From: Glaciozyma antarctica PI12
Lineage: Eukaryota; Basidiomycota; Microbotryomycetes; Kriegeriales; Camptobasidiaceae
Length of the DNA: 64,000 nucleotides
Assembly (NCBI GenBank): GCA_002917775.1
Contig: KZ627156.1
Coordinates: 456,909 to 520,908 of the forward strand
Direction: 5' to 3'
The translations under genes were made by a program, and so were the position numbers. This document shows positions 16,369-27,400 of the stretch, piece after piece. The notes beneath the pieces are model-generated. The model made no database searches, had not been told where the DNA came from, and saw nothing but the letters and a program-made list of their open reading frames with translations. Positions within the stretch are counted from its first letter, which is position 1. Every line of letters begins with the position of its first letter.

Positions 16369-18073
16369 CTAGAGCTTGATCGCACACCTCCACGTCTTCG
16401 TTGGAATTTCGTGAACGAAAGAGGGGAAGTACTTGGGGGTTGATCCTCATGCCCTCTTCCAGAGGATCTCCCAAATCCTGGATGTTGACGGCGTTGCCTG
16501 GCGCAGGAAAGTAGCCACGCTCGATGTACTTCGCAATCCCGTACTCGAGGCGTGCTGTCGGCGTAAAGGTGTTGCGGAGGAACTCGCCTTTGAGGGTGTA
16601 TCTGGTGTATCTGAGCTCAGCGACTTCGGAACGACTGAACTTAAGCCGACGCACTGAGGGAAGAGGCAGACGAGTTGTTGCCCGGTGAAGTAGTTCATTG
16701 GTGCAGAGCAATGCTGTTGTCCGTCAGTGTCAGTGAGGGAGTCGGGTGGAGCGAAAGAAGGCTCACGTAGGACCTGCGAAGAAGTGAAAGTCAGCGACAG
16801 AAGGCCAGAGCGAGAGGAAAAACGCACAGAATGTAATCCGCCGCGAGCATCTGTTCGACGGCACAGACATCGATATGCAGCTTCCCTTTCACGTACGAGT
16901 GCTACTTGAAAGTCATCTCCGCTCCCTCGGCGTACTTGTGCTCCGCGCCCTTGTCGGACTCGATCGTCCAACCCTCGGCGCTCAGGAACCGATCCAGGAC
17001 AGGGTAAGCGACCGCGGGCGCGATGATGTCGAGATCTCCTGCCTTCCAGGCGCCAGGCCTGAGAACGCTGAGCACCAAAGATCCTTCTACGACTCCTCCA
17101 CATCGGTTGAGGGCTTTGACGAACTTGGGGACGTCGGGGAAGTAGGGGAGGAGCGTGGCGCGGACGCGTGTCGAAGGAATCTCGGCGAGATCAGGGCGGA
17201 ATTCGGGGACGGTTTGGGCGAGGTGTAGAACGTCTGGTAGGCTGAGATAGGAGGCGATGATTTGGAGAGGGACTGAGGTGATGCGGTCAAGGGGGAAGCG
17301 ACGCCGGTAATTGAGACGAGAGTGGATTTGGGCGCGAATGAGGAACGGCGTATTGGTGGGGAGAGGATGGGTGACGGTGTCTCCAAAAATGGTGTTGTTC
17401 AGCGCTGTGAGATCGAGCTCGCGGGCTGAGAAGACGCAATCAGCGATTAGTTTCCCTCGGTGGAGCGAGGACGAACCTGCGACGTTGCGCCCTCCGAAAG
17501 ATTGAAGTTCCCCAGGTTTTGGATCAAGATGCGGACCGTTCCCGATAAAGTACCTGATTGAAGCCTTGCCTTTGACGACCAAAACCGTTCCACTGTCGGT
17601 CACGTTGTTCGGAGGAAGGCAGGTGCAGAAGACGTGGAGTTTCCGATTTTGGTGCTTGATGGCGTTTGACGACACGTCGAGCCCCACGACTGGCAAGAGA
17701 AAAGATCAGTATCATGAAACACCTGTACGAGTTCCCACCTCACCTAAGACAGCCTTCCAGAGGCCGTCGTCGCTCTCTCCTTCGCTGAGACGAACTAACA
17801 GCTGGTCCCCAAATTCGGTCTTTATGGCGGAGCTGCAGTCGAGACCGAGGTCGGAGAAAGGAACGATGTCGAGAGCAGGTCTCGGTCCGTATTTCTCCTC
17901 CACTCTGCCCGTGGCAAGCTTGAGAGAGTCGAGCATGGTGTAGGTTGATGGGAAGGTGATGTCGAGATGGGACTGCCGGAAGGGCTCCGTTTCGTTTGCG
18001 GCAAGCAAAAAAGTGAGCTCACGGTATAGTAGTCTGCTCGGCGAGTCCACTGCGCGCTACGTTGAGGGGCCAT
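16369..18073 (-). pseudogene. F-box/nucleotidyltransferase-like gene, interrupted
   Basis: The likely start at 18073 gives MAPQRSAQWTRRADYY. A helical F-box-like segment (LDRITSVPLQIIASYLSLPD) is followed by GGVVEGSLVLSVLRPGAWKA and GDLDIIAP, resembling the G-S then D-x-D core of nucleotidyltransferases. A paralogue lies at 34621-35517 with the same order and the same PMNY...LVCLFP and KY[IV]ERGY motifs. Here the frame meets TAG at 16904-16902, in the middle of a stretch that still matches the paralogue (HSYVKGKLHIDV follows), and slips by one base near 16640-16665 after LVCLFP. Splicing also needs a 7-nt exon at 16767-16773. The last exon ends TWRCAIKL, matching TWRARIVFED in the paralogue. 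Function is unknown; the two breaks suggest loss or sequence error. Confidence 0.6.
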
Positions 18074-18150
18074 CGTGCCAGCGAGCGAACCTGGGTCAAC
18101 AAAGCCAGCTTCTGCTCTGCGCGCACAGGCCGGAGGGGATCCCGATCGCA

Positions 18151-18172
18151 ATCAGCTCAGCTCAGCTCAGCA
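18151..18172 (+). repeat. Short CTCAG pentamer array
   Basis: Four head-to-tail copies of a CAGCT/CTCAG unit in the 283-bp interval between the divergent F-box-like gene and WSS1. It may only be a slippage product. Confidence 0.6.
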
Positions 18173-18356
18173 GCTCCCAGTCCAGTAATATCACGCTGTA
18201 AAGAGCAACGGAAGGAGCAGGGGAAGATCAAGTCGTGGTCGGAAGGAGAGGAAGAGGAGTTTGTTGTTTTGGATCATGCGCTGCTTTGTCTCCGCCCACA
18301 CTCTCGCGAGTTCAACTCTCCCGCCTGGCTGCGTCTGGCTGCGTCTACGACTAGCG

Positions 18357-19897
18357 ATGGCGGCCGGCGACGTCTTGCAGATCATGGTTCTGAAGAAGCA
18401 GCCTAGGAGTGAGGAGGCCCTTCATCTCTTGAGGCAGATCGCGTCGGTGAGCTGGCTCCTCGGCAAGTCAGACAGCAGCTGATCCTCTGCGCTAGCTCGT
18501 AAAGCCCATTATGAAGAAGCACGGGTGGAGCCTTCCTAAGCTCAGCGAGTTCTTCCCGAAGGAGGCCAACCTGCTGGGTTCGTAGCCTCAGAACTCCCTC
18601 CTCTCTCGGACTGGAGCTCACCACGGGATCTCACAGGAGTCAACATCAACCGAGGAGCCAAGATCTGCATCCGACTTCGCCCAGCGCACGACCCCCACTC
18701 GTTTCTCCCGCTCGAGGAGAGCCTGATAGGGACGATGCTACATGAGCTCACGCACAACGTCCAAGGTGAGCTGGGACGACCCTCGTTGCGGCCTTCAAGC
18801 TAAAGGAATGTGTAGGTCCGCACGACGCAATCTTCTACAAGCAACTGGACGAGCTGCAAGACGAATACGACGCGTTGCGAGCGAGCGGCTACTCGGGCGA
18901 AGGTTTCCTGGGGAACGGTACGCGCGTTGGCTTAGGAGTTGGACACGATACGGGGGTCTCGATGGAGGAGGTGCGTAAAATCGCGTTGAAGAAGCTCGAG
19001 GTGAGGATGAGGTTGCAACGGCTGCTGGGGAAGGGAGGGAGACTGGGTGGCGCAACGCCGGATATGAAGGGGAAGAGGAGGGGAGATATCCTCGCTGATG
19101 TGAGTGTTCAGATGATTCTCTGAGGGAGCGAGCATGCTGATGGTTTGGGGAACGCAGGCGGCGGAGCGAAGGATGCGAGACGCGAAGACTTGCGGAGGAG
19201 GCGACTCGCACGACCACCCCTCCGGTTCGGCAAGGGAAAACCTGCCTCCCGCCATCCTCGCCGAGATTGAGCAGTCAGAGCGCGACAGCCAGACCTTCTC
19301 GCAGGACGGCGTCGAGCAGGACGTCGCAAGTGGGAGCGGTGCGCGCCCGAACGCCGCCTCCGACAACGGGAAGGGCAACAAACGCGCCGCTCCTCAGTCT
19401 CAAAGTTCTCCTCTCCGACCGAAGAAGTCCTCGACTGAATCGGACGACTCGGATTCGAGCATCGAGATACTCGTTCCCGCCAAACGCCCTCCGTCCAGCT
19501 CCTCCCTCCCAGCGCCCAAACTCTCTGCGCCCATACTCCTCTCTCGGGCCAAACGAAGCCTTTCGCATCACGCGATCCAAAACCCGCTCGCCTTCTCCCC
19601 CAACCTGCGATCGGGTGGGCCTGCCCGACCTGCACTTTCCAGAACGAATCGAACCTCTCTCTCGCGTGCGAAGCGTGCTACACCGAGCGACCGGAAAGTG
19701 TCACTGTGGCGCTCGCTGAGGCGGAGTCGACGAATGCGAGAATCGCTGCGAGCGGGAGTGTGGGAGGGAGCGGGAGGGGAGGAACGGTCGAGGTCGAGGA
19801 GGGTTGGTTGTGCGAGGGATGCGGGACCATCACGCCGCACTCGTTTTGGATGTGTGGAGGGTGTGGGGCGATCAAGAAGAGTAGCACGAGGGGTTAG
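18357..19897 (+). CDS. WSS1: Wss1-type DNA-protein crosslink protease (WLM domain)
   Basis: Wss1/SPRTN-type metalloproteases cut proteins crosslinked to DNA in the nucleus. Exons begin at 18357, 18496, 18637, 18816 and 19158. The WLM domain starts at residue 1 and holds the zinc site HELTHNVQGPHD near residues 93-104, where HExxH supplies two ligands and the base. Exon 5 has an acidic stretch then SSIEILVP, a good SUMO-interacting motif. The C-terminus has a RanBP2-type zinc finger (WACPTCTFQN...LACEAC) and a second Cys cluster (WLCEGCG...WMCGGC), ending before TAG at 19897. The WLM/SIM part and the zinc fingers are in different frames; no usable donor/acceptor pair lies between 19490 and 19611, so one base appears to be missing there. 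SUMO binding and zinc fingers match how Wss1 is targeted to modified substrates. Confidence 0.88.
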
Positions 19898-20159
19898 CGA
19901 GAGGGGAGATTGGGAGGAGGGAGGGTGGAGGGAACTTGCATCAGCATCGCAGCTTTCGAAATCGTTTTGTTGGTATCGCTTAAAGCTTGAAGCTTGAAGG
20001 GTCGAGTCGACTCGGTGAGCAAGGGCCTGGGAGCAGTCTCAATGCTCGAAGGGAATTCACAGAGTTGCGAAGAGGAGGCCAGCTCGAAACACAAGACGCA
20101 CTTCGGCGCAAGTGGCGCTTCGCTCCTCTCTTCCTCCTCTCAGCAGACGTCAGGACGAG

Positions 20160-21560
20160 ATGCAGACGGTACTGTACTCGGTGGGATCGAACTCGCACGG
20201 CCAGCTAGGCCAGGGCACCCTCGACGACGCCTCCACCTTCCAGCGCACGACTTTTCCTCCAGGATGCGGTCGCGTCGTCGAGATGGCCTTTGGAGGAACG
20301 CACACGCTTGCTCTCTGCTCCGTCGATGGGTCTAAGCAGCTCTACGTAGCGGGGAGTAACGCGCGTGGTCAACTAGGGCCAGGGGAGCCGTCTCCGCGTC
20401 TAACGTTCGAGCACCTCCCTCTCGAACTGCTCCTCGCTGCGTTGCCGGCACTGGACCGCGAACGGCTCGAGGGCAAGCAGTTTGTGGTGAAAGGAATGGC
20501 GGCATCGTGGGAGACGAGCTTTGTGCATCTGCGGAGCGGGGAGGAAGGAGGATCGGACGTCTTGCTGTCGATGGGAGCCAACGACTGGGATGAGCTGGGC
20601 GTTGGACGGCAGGCCGGTGAAGAAAGACGATTCGCTCAGCAATATAGGTGCCGCCTCGTCGATCTCCGCCACCTCCTCCCTCCATATTCCCCACTCACCC
20701 CTCCCGTCCTCCGAATTCGTTCGATCAAGGCAGGTCCTCGGCACGTCGTCGCCCACATCTCTCTCCATTCGACCTCTCCTAACGACGACGAGCACAAGGA
20801 ATGGCTCTTCGTCGGCTGGGGTGCAGCGCGGCATGGCCAACTCGGATCTCCGTCGACCACCTCGCGACCTCCTCGAACTTATCCTCTCCCAACGCCATTC
20901 ACTATCCCCTCCCTCTCCTCTCTCTCCGTCATCGAGTACGACGTCGGCCGAGACCATACTGTATTCCTCCCCTCCTCCGACGAATCTACGACTTCCCAGC
21001 CGCACGCCCTCCTCCTCGGCAGCGCCAAACAAGGCCAGCTTGGACCCTCCCTCCTCACTCCCTCGCACGGCGTCCTCTGTCCTCCTCTCCCGCTCCCAGT
21101 CGACCTGGAAATGAAAGATCATCAGCTCACGCTTTCCAAGATCGCCTGCACCTGGTCAGGAACGTACCTCCTCTCCTCCTCCTCTCCTCCCGCCACAACT
21201 CTCCACGCCTTCGGCTCGAACGCCCACTCCCAACTCGGCTTGCCCTCCTCCCTCCTCTCCTCCGCTCCACTCCTGATCGCACTCCCCGCCTCTTCACCTC
21301 GCCGCCCTCAATTCATCGAAAAGCTCGCATGCGGGAGCGAGCACGTCCTCGTCCTCTCCTCCGTCGACGGAGGAGCGAAAGAGGTGTGGGGCTGGGGATG
21401 GAACGAGCACGGGAACCTTGGTGACGGTTCGACGACGAACGTCGAGCGTCCGTTGCGGATCTGGCCGCCGCTCGAGCTCGCAGGATCGACGACGGGGGAG
21501 GCGACGAACGTCTGGGCAGGGAATGCGACATCGTGGATCCTCGTCGACGAGTCGTCCTAG
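20160..21560 (+). CDS. RCC1-repeat protein, ATS1-like
   Basis: Single exon, 466 residues. The start at 20160 (MQTVLYSVGSNSHGQLGQG) places the first RCC1 repeat at the N-terminus as in yeast Ats1; an in-frame ATG at 20112 would add 16 residues. At least five RCC1-type repeats are visible (GSNSHGQLGQG, GSNARGQLGP, GANDWDELGVG, GWGAARHGQLGSP, GSNAHSQLGL, GWGWNEHGNLGDG), forming a beta-propeller. Ats1 works with the diphthamide and tRNA-wobble modification factors in yeast; that role is carried over by similarity only. The stop lies 4 bp from the stop of the convergent glycosyltransferase gene, so the transcripts must overlap. Confidence 0.8.
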   Translation: MQTVLYSVGSNSHGQLGQGTLDDASTFQRTTFPPGCGRVVEMAFGGTHTLALCSVDGSKQLYVAGSNARGQLGPGEPSPRLTFEHLPLELLLAALPALDRERLEGKQFVVKGMAASWETSFVHLRSGEEGGSDVLLSMGANDWDELGVGRQAGEERRFAQQYRCRLVDLRHLLPPYSPLTPPVLRIRSIKAGPRHVVAHISLHSTSPNDDEHKEWLFVGWGAARHGQLGSPSTTSRPPRTYPLPTPFTIPSLSSLSVIEYDVGRDHTVFLPSSDESTTSQPHALLLGSAKQGQLGPSLLTPSHGVLCPPLPLPVDLEMKDHQLTLSKIACTWSGTYLLSSSSPPATTLHAFGSNAHSQLGLPSSLLSSAPLLIALPASSPRRPQFIEKLACGSEHVLVLSSVDGGAKEVWGWGWNEHGNLGDGSTTNVERPLRIWPPLELAGSTTGEATNVWAGNATSWILVDESS

Positions 21561-21564
21561 CGCC

Positions 21565-23258
21565 TCACATCCCAAAGATCGTCCCCGCCTTCGCCCTCCC
21601 GAAACTTCTTCCGCCGACGACCCGCGCGCTACACCCCCTCGGCCACCTCACGTTCGCGCCCCACTTCCTCTCCATCTCGGGCAAGAAATCCTCGAAATAC
21701 CTCCACCTCGTCTCGTCCCTCTGCCCACTCGAAAAGTGCGTCGGGTCCTGCATCTCCCTGCCCTCCTCGCCCGGATCCGCCAAGCGCGCCGAAGGCCATT
21801 CGTCCTCCCCCGGCTCGCCTTTCGGAGGATGCATGAACCAGACGTCTCGAAGGACCTTGAAGTCGAACCCGAGCGCGTTAAGGAGGAGAGCATGGCTCTG
21901 CTTGTCCCCTCCCTGGTCCGTGAACCGCTCGTCGTACAGCGGGTGCGAAGCGCGGTGAAGGAGGTAATACGGCTCCCACTGCGGCTCGTAGCAGACGTCG
22001 TAGGACCAGCTCTTGGGAGGCCAGTCGAGTGGGGAGAAGAGGCCCGAGGGACCGGCTTGGAAGAGGAGGGAGGGGAGGGAGGGACCGTGGCCGGCGTTGG
22101 GGTCGGTGAGGGCTGCGAGGGCTGCGAGAGGTGGAGAGGAAGGTGGAGAGGTGGAAGGGGGTTGAGGGGTAAGTGATAGAGGGTGAGGGAGAGAGGACGA
22201 AGGCGGAGATGGCGATAGCGGTGCGGTAGAGAGTTGGGGAGGAGGTGGGAGCCGAGGGGTGGAGGATGAGGGGGACACCGCGCGCGTGGAGAATGTCGTG
22301 CATGTTGGGAGATGGAATGAAGTCGACGTCGGTAACTAGGACGAAGAGCGTCGGAGCGAGGTCGAGAGCGAGGTTCCGGAGCCTGTTGATGGGGTATCGC
22401 AAGCGTGCGACGAGCGCTTCCTCGCTGACCGAGTAGTTGGGCTTGACAACTGTGAGCGCGATCTTGCGGAAGCTGTCGAGCTTGCTTTCGTCGGAGAGAT
22501 ACGACTCGAGTGCCTCAACGTCGCTGTCGTCCGTGAGGTAGATCGTCACGGAGAGGGGACCGTCCCATTCTCGGAGCATTCGCTCGAACCGAGGGAGGCG
22601 AGAGAGGGTGAACTGGGTGACGAGGGTGACGGCGTCCCTCTCCCAGTGATGAGAGGTTGGGATTTGCAGAATTAGCTCAGCTGCAGGCTCTGCAGGAAAG
22701 GAGGAATCAGCTCCCCCTCGACGCAACCGAGCTCCGCACTCACTGCTTTCTCGCATCTGCCGCAGCCCAACCAGCACATCCTGCTCCAGCAGCACCTCCT
22801 TCATCCCAGTACAAGCTCCCTCTTCGAAAGCACCTCCCGTCTCGAGTGTCCTCTCACTCCCAGTCCCGTCCTTAAATCGCAGCGACACACCAAGCGGCAG
22901 CTCGACTCCCTGGACCTCTCCCGCGCTCCACAGCTTCTCCCGCACCTCCTTCGCGCGCCCTCCTTCATGCCGAGGTGCTGGAGGAACAAATATCTCCTGA
23001 ACCACACCTTGGTCGAACCTGATCTTGGCCGACGTGCGGCGAACCTGAGTAGGGCCAAAGCGAAGGTTTTGGGCGGAGGGAGTAGGGCCTGGAGGAGCCG
23101 AGAGGTCCGGATGGGAGGGAAGAGGGTCGGGAGGAGCTGGGCTGGATCGGGTGAGGCGGTAGAGGAGGAAGAGGGTGAGGAGGAGGAGGAGGGATAGACG
23201 AGCGCGTCGAGAGAGGCGCGAGTAGGAGGCTGCGACTCGTCGATGGAAGGGAGTTGGG
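21565..23258 (-). CDS. LARGE-like family 49 glycosyltransferase, frame break and no clear start
   Basis: Type II membrane layout: a basic segment (RRVAASYSRLSRRAR), a membrane span (LSLLLLLTLFLLYRL, near 23197-23155), then a lumenal domain. Family 49 marks include DGPLSVTIYLTDD, PINRLRNLALDLA, the DxD-type metal site VTDVDFIPS, YDVCYEPQWEPYYLLHR, YDERFTDQGGDKQSHALLL and DVWFMHPP near the C-terminus. These enzymes add sugars to glycans in the Golgi; the donor and acceptor here are unknown. One intron (near 22740-22680) is clear. The frame carrying VDFIPS continues to TPFHLSTFLSTS, but ALTDPNAGHGPS and the rest lie one base on, so a surplus base sits near 22110-22150. No ATG exists on this strand upstream of the membrane span before about 23820, so the start cannot be placed. 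Confidence 0.7.
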
Positions 23259-23434
23259 CGGAGGAAGTCCCGCCTCCGCTTAGCAGGGACTGACCTGTTT
23301 GCTAAGCTTGTAGGAGACAGCTTGGGCGAAGTTGTAGAGGTTGCCCTCCTCGAGGCGAGTGGTCGACGAAAGGGAGGCGACGCCTTCGCTGCTCTTGCTC
23401 TTCCCCCACCCGCTCCCCTCCAGCAACTCCAGCT

Positions 23435-24207
23435 ATGCAGTCCCTACGATCCCTAACAGCTTCTTTCAGCCGCCTAGCAGTCGCGCCCACCCTCCGTCCC
23501 TCCCTCCCCTCGCCCGCCTTCTTCCGCCCCTCCCCTTCAACCTCTTCGTCCCCCTTCTCCACCTCCTCCGCCCTATCCGCAACGCTCAACCAAGTCACTC
23601 GCGGAGCCCGAAAAACTGCAGCCCGCAAGCCGCGCACACCAGCGCTCGCGGGGTGCTACCAGAAGAAGGGCGTGTGCTCGAAGGGTCGGTTTTGATCCCG
23701 CTCGTGTTGGTGAGGAACGAGAGAGCTGACGGGGCACTCGGGACAGTGTACACTGTGAAGCCCAAGAAACCTAACTCGGCGGTGCGGAAGGTCGCCAAGG
23801 TCAAGCTCAGTACGGGGCGAGCGATCATCGCCTACATCCCTGGCGAAGGCCACAACCTGCAGGAGCATTCGGGTGCGCTCCTTGCTCTTCTCCCCTTTCC
23901 TGCGTGCAAAGCTGACGGGTGCTGTACTTGCAGTCGTCTTGGTGCGAGGAGGCAGGACGCAGGATCTCCCCGGAGCGAAGTGAGCAGGAGGAGGATGCAG
24001 CGGGTGGTCTTGAGGGAGTGGGAGCTGACGGCTGTTCTTCTCAGGTACAAGATCGTTCGTGGAGCACTGGACCTCGGAGGAGTGGCAGGGCGGGCGGTGT
24101 CGCGGTCGAAGTATGGCAGTGAGTCCCTCTCCTGGTTTGAGCTTGAGCTCTCCCGATCTCAGACTGACTTCCTCCTCTTCACAGCCAAGAAGCCCAAGAA
24201 GCCTTGA
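23435..24207 (+). CDS. MRPS12: Mitochondrial small-subunit ribosomal protein uS12m
   Basis: Five exons (23435-23684, 23747-23872, 23934-23979, 24045-24118, 24185-24207) join in frame to give 172 residues. The first 45 residues are Arg/Ser-rich with no acidic residue, a mitochondrial presequence. The mature part has [87 protein letters not shown] and RSKYGTKKPKKP, the universal uS12 sequence that contacts the decoding centre. It replaces the bacterial S12 in mitoribosomes. Confidence 0.96.
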
Positions 24208-24320
24208 TTAGACTATGCGGCAGTTGCAAGGAAGATGGGATATGGTCTACATGCGGGTCGCGGAACGACTAATTTGCGAAAGGGGATGGGGTGACTGCTT
24301 CTAAGCGAGGAGACTCGTGG

Positions 24321-24352
24321 TGGTGGTGGTGGTGGTGGTGGTGGGTGGGGAA
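24321..24352 (+). repeat. (GGT)n trinucleotide microsatellite
   Basis: About ten GGT units in the short interval between the convergent stops of uS12m and the Spo71-like gene, probably in a 3' UTR. Confidence 0.85.
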
Positions 24353-24426
24353 GGGGTATACGACGGGTAGGAGGGAGTGGGAGGTACCGGACGATGGAGG
24401 AGGAGGAGGTACGAGGGGGCGAGAAC

Positions 24427-27400
24427 TCACGTCCTGCTGAGCCACGCGAACTCCTTCAGGCTCTCCTCGCGCGCCTTCCATTCCCCCTGTTGCATCTTCT
24501 CGATGGCCGAATTGAGCGCAAACACCCACTCGTCTCTCTCAATCTGCGTGCATACCCATCAGCTCCACTCCCGCTCTCGCAACACCGAAGCTCACCTTGC
24601 TCCTCGCCCTAAACACCCTCAGATTCCCCGACTTGCCGAGCCTCAACTGCTCAACCTTCTTCTTCCAGACGACGAACGTGCAGTCCTCGTCCTCGTCCGC
24701 CGTGCGAAGCCCGTCTGTGGCGGAATAGATGCGCGAGAAACGTTGTTGGCTGTCGGCGGGATCCCAGCCCGAGTTCGAGTTGGTGCCCATGACGGACAAG
24801 CAGAGGCGACCGGAGTAGACGTAGCAGCCTCGAAGACTGCAGAAAAGAGGTTAGAAGTGGAGAGAGGAGGGAAGGAGGTAGGCACTTGAGAGTGCCGGAG
24901 CGACGGTGGTAGATGACTTGAGTCGCCTGCCCGTGGACGTTCCGCTGCTTGCTAACGTACTCGAGGAGGATCCCGCCAGGGAGGAGGAAGATGTACCGCT
25001 CCCTAAACGTTCCTCGAAGGCCTCGTTTCCTGCGATTGACGCATCAGCTTCATCCTCCTCCCCTTCAGCGCGGCACTCACACGTAGAATCTCCCGCATCG
25101 CAAGATGCTCCGACACTCGTCGAGCACGCAATGGTGGAAGATCTTCCCCAGCAGCGGCGTGACGTCGTCGCTCTCCCTATCGACGTCCCTCTGAGAGCGA
25201 GGCCCGCGCGACGAGCGACGAAGGGGCTGCAGCTCCATCTGCTCGATCGCATCGACTCGTTCGCGGCGAGACCAGTACGTCGCGAGAGCGGAGAGTCGAC
25301 CGATCCATTCGGCTGCGACGGAAACGGAGTAGCACTGTCGCACAAACCGTCAGTCGACGCTGCGGGGCGAAAGCGAGACGACGTACCTCGAACTGAACCG
25401 ACTGCCCCGTGTTGAGCTCCATGACGAACGTCCTCTGCCTCTTCAACGCCGCCTTATCCACCGCCCTCTCCAACTCCTCCTCCCCTCCCACGTCCCCCTT
25501 TTCCTCCCCCTCCTCCACACTCGCGACCCTCACAATACTCCTCAAATCGACATACCCCCTCGCGGCAAGAATCTGCTCTCCAGCCCTCTTCCTCTCCTCC
25601 TTGTCCAACTTCTCCAACAATCCCTCCATCGGATCCACCTCCAACTCCTCGCTCAGCATCTCCTCCTGCGGCTTCCTCGCATCCTTCCTCCCCGTCAACC
25701 GCTCCCACAACCTCGCTTTCCTCTTCCTACTCCCTCCCATACTCGCAAACCCGAGTAAGAACGGAGCAATCACAAGCGTGGCGGGATTATTGATTCCCTC
25801 CTGGATCGGCTTCGGTGGATCGGGCGCATGAGCGGAGGAAGGACGGCAGAGGAAGAGGTGTCCGTCGTGCGTTGAGAGGTAGATGCGTTCGGAAGTGCCA
25901 GAGGGCTTGTGCCGCGTGAGGTAGCCTTCGATGGAAGGGGGTTCGGAGAGGCGTTTGGAGGGCGAGGAAGGGGTGGTGGCGACGCGGACGGTCGTGGGGT
26001 AGTGGAGCGCTGCGCGGAGTTCAAGTACGGTCTCGAGGTTCGGCTGCATGGATCGTTAGCGGGCGTTGAGCTGTGATAGAGAAGATTACGGACCTGTTGA
26101 AGAGCGAGGCCGCAGACGACAGCGTAATCCTTCCCATCGTCTCCCGCCGGGATCCAATCCAGCACCTCTCCCCTCCTCCACGCCAACCGGATCTCCACTC
26201 CATCCTTCACATTATCCGCAATCAACTGCTTCCAATCCTGCACCTCGCTCAACTGCTCCATACACGCCTTGACCACCGCATCGGGCTTGAGCAACCGATA
26301 CCCCTCTCCCAGCCCTTCTTCGACCGCACGATACCCGTTCCTCGCCAACTCGGCTGGCGAAGGCGGGAGATCAAGCGGTACCGGCAAACGAATCTTGACT
26401 CTCAACCCCGGGACCGAAATATCTAGCGCAGTCGGGATCGACCCCCCAAGCTCGCGATACAGCTCCCACATCCACTCCTTCGCAATCGCGCTCGAACGAG
26501 GACGCAGGATGTAGATGTTCGTTCCATCGGGTCGGAAGTGGTGGCGCTTCTTAGCGCGGGCGTCGTGGTGCGACTGGAGGGAGGTGTGCGAGGAGGGCGG
26601 TGGGCGGTGGGCGAGGCAGAAGATCGTGTCGGAAGAGGAGTAGAGGGAGAGTTTGGTGCGTGAGGGGTGGAGGGGGATGATATGCTTGAGCTTCTTGTGG
26701 CCTACGAAGAGGGAGGTGGCGGGGATGGCCTGTGCGAGATGTGAGTGGGGGAAGGAGGGAGCGAGCGAGCGACGGACGTATTCGGACCAAAGCTCGATAC
26801 GGCCAGGACGCCAGATGACGGCAAACTCCTCCCATCCTTCGCTCTGCGTAGGAAACTTGCGCGCGCTGTGCTCGTCGAAGGAATCGGGAAGGTCCTGCGA
26901 AAGAATTCAGCTCTCGTATTCGCGATTTCGCAGAGTTCGCAAAACGCCAGAATCCGCACTCACCTCGCGTACCGTCCATTCCGCTCGAATCAACATTCGC
27001 TCCTTCTTCAACACCGCATGCCGACCGTGCCTAGCCTTGGGAGCAAAGACGATCGGAACGTCCTCGTCAAAGTCGTCGCCGACGGGTCGCGAAAGGACGT
27101 CCCCGACTGGCGGCGGCGGTTGATCTCCCGAATGCGGGCCGGGGTAGAGGAGTTCGAGAGGAATGCGGGAGGTGGGAAGGTGAGGACTGGTGTTGGATCT
27201 GCCGAGGGCGGGGAGTTGGACGCTCTTGTTTGGAGTTGCGGTGCTGGTTGCGATGAGGGTCGATTGGCCGTTCTCGAGGGGAGTCGGTGACTTGAGAATT
27301 GATTTGATGGGTGGAGGAGGGGTAGGAAGGTCGGAGAGGGAGGCCGCTTTGGATGCGGGGTCGGAGGGTCGTCGAAGGAGTTGATGCGTGAGTTCGGGGA

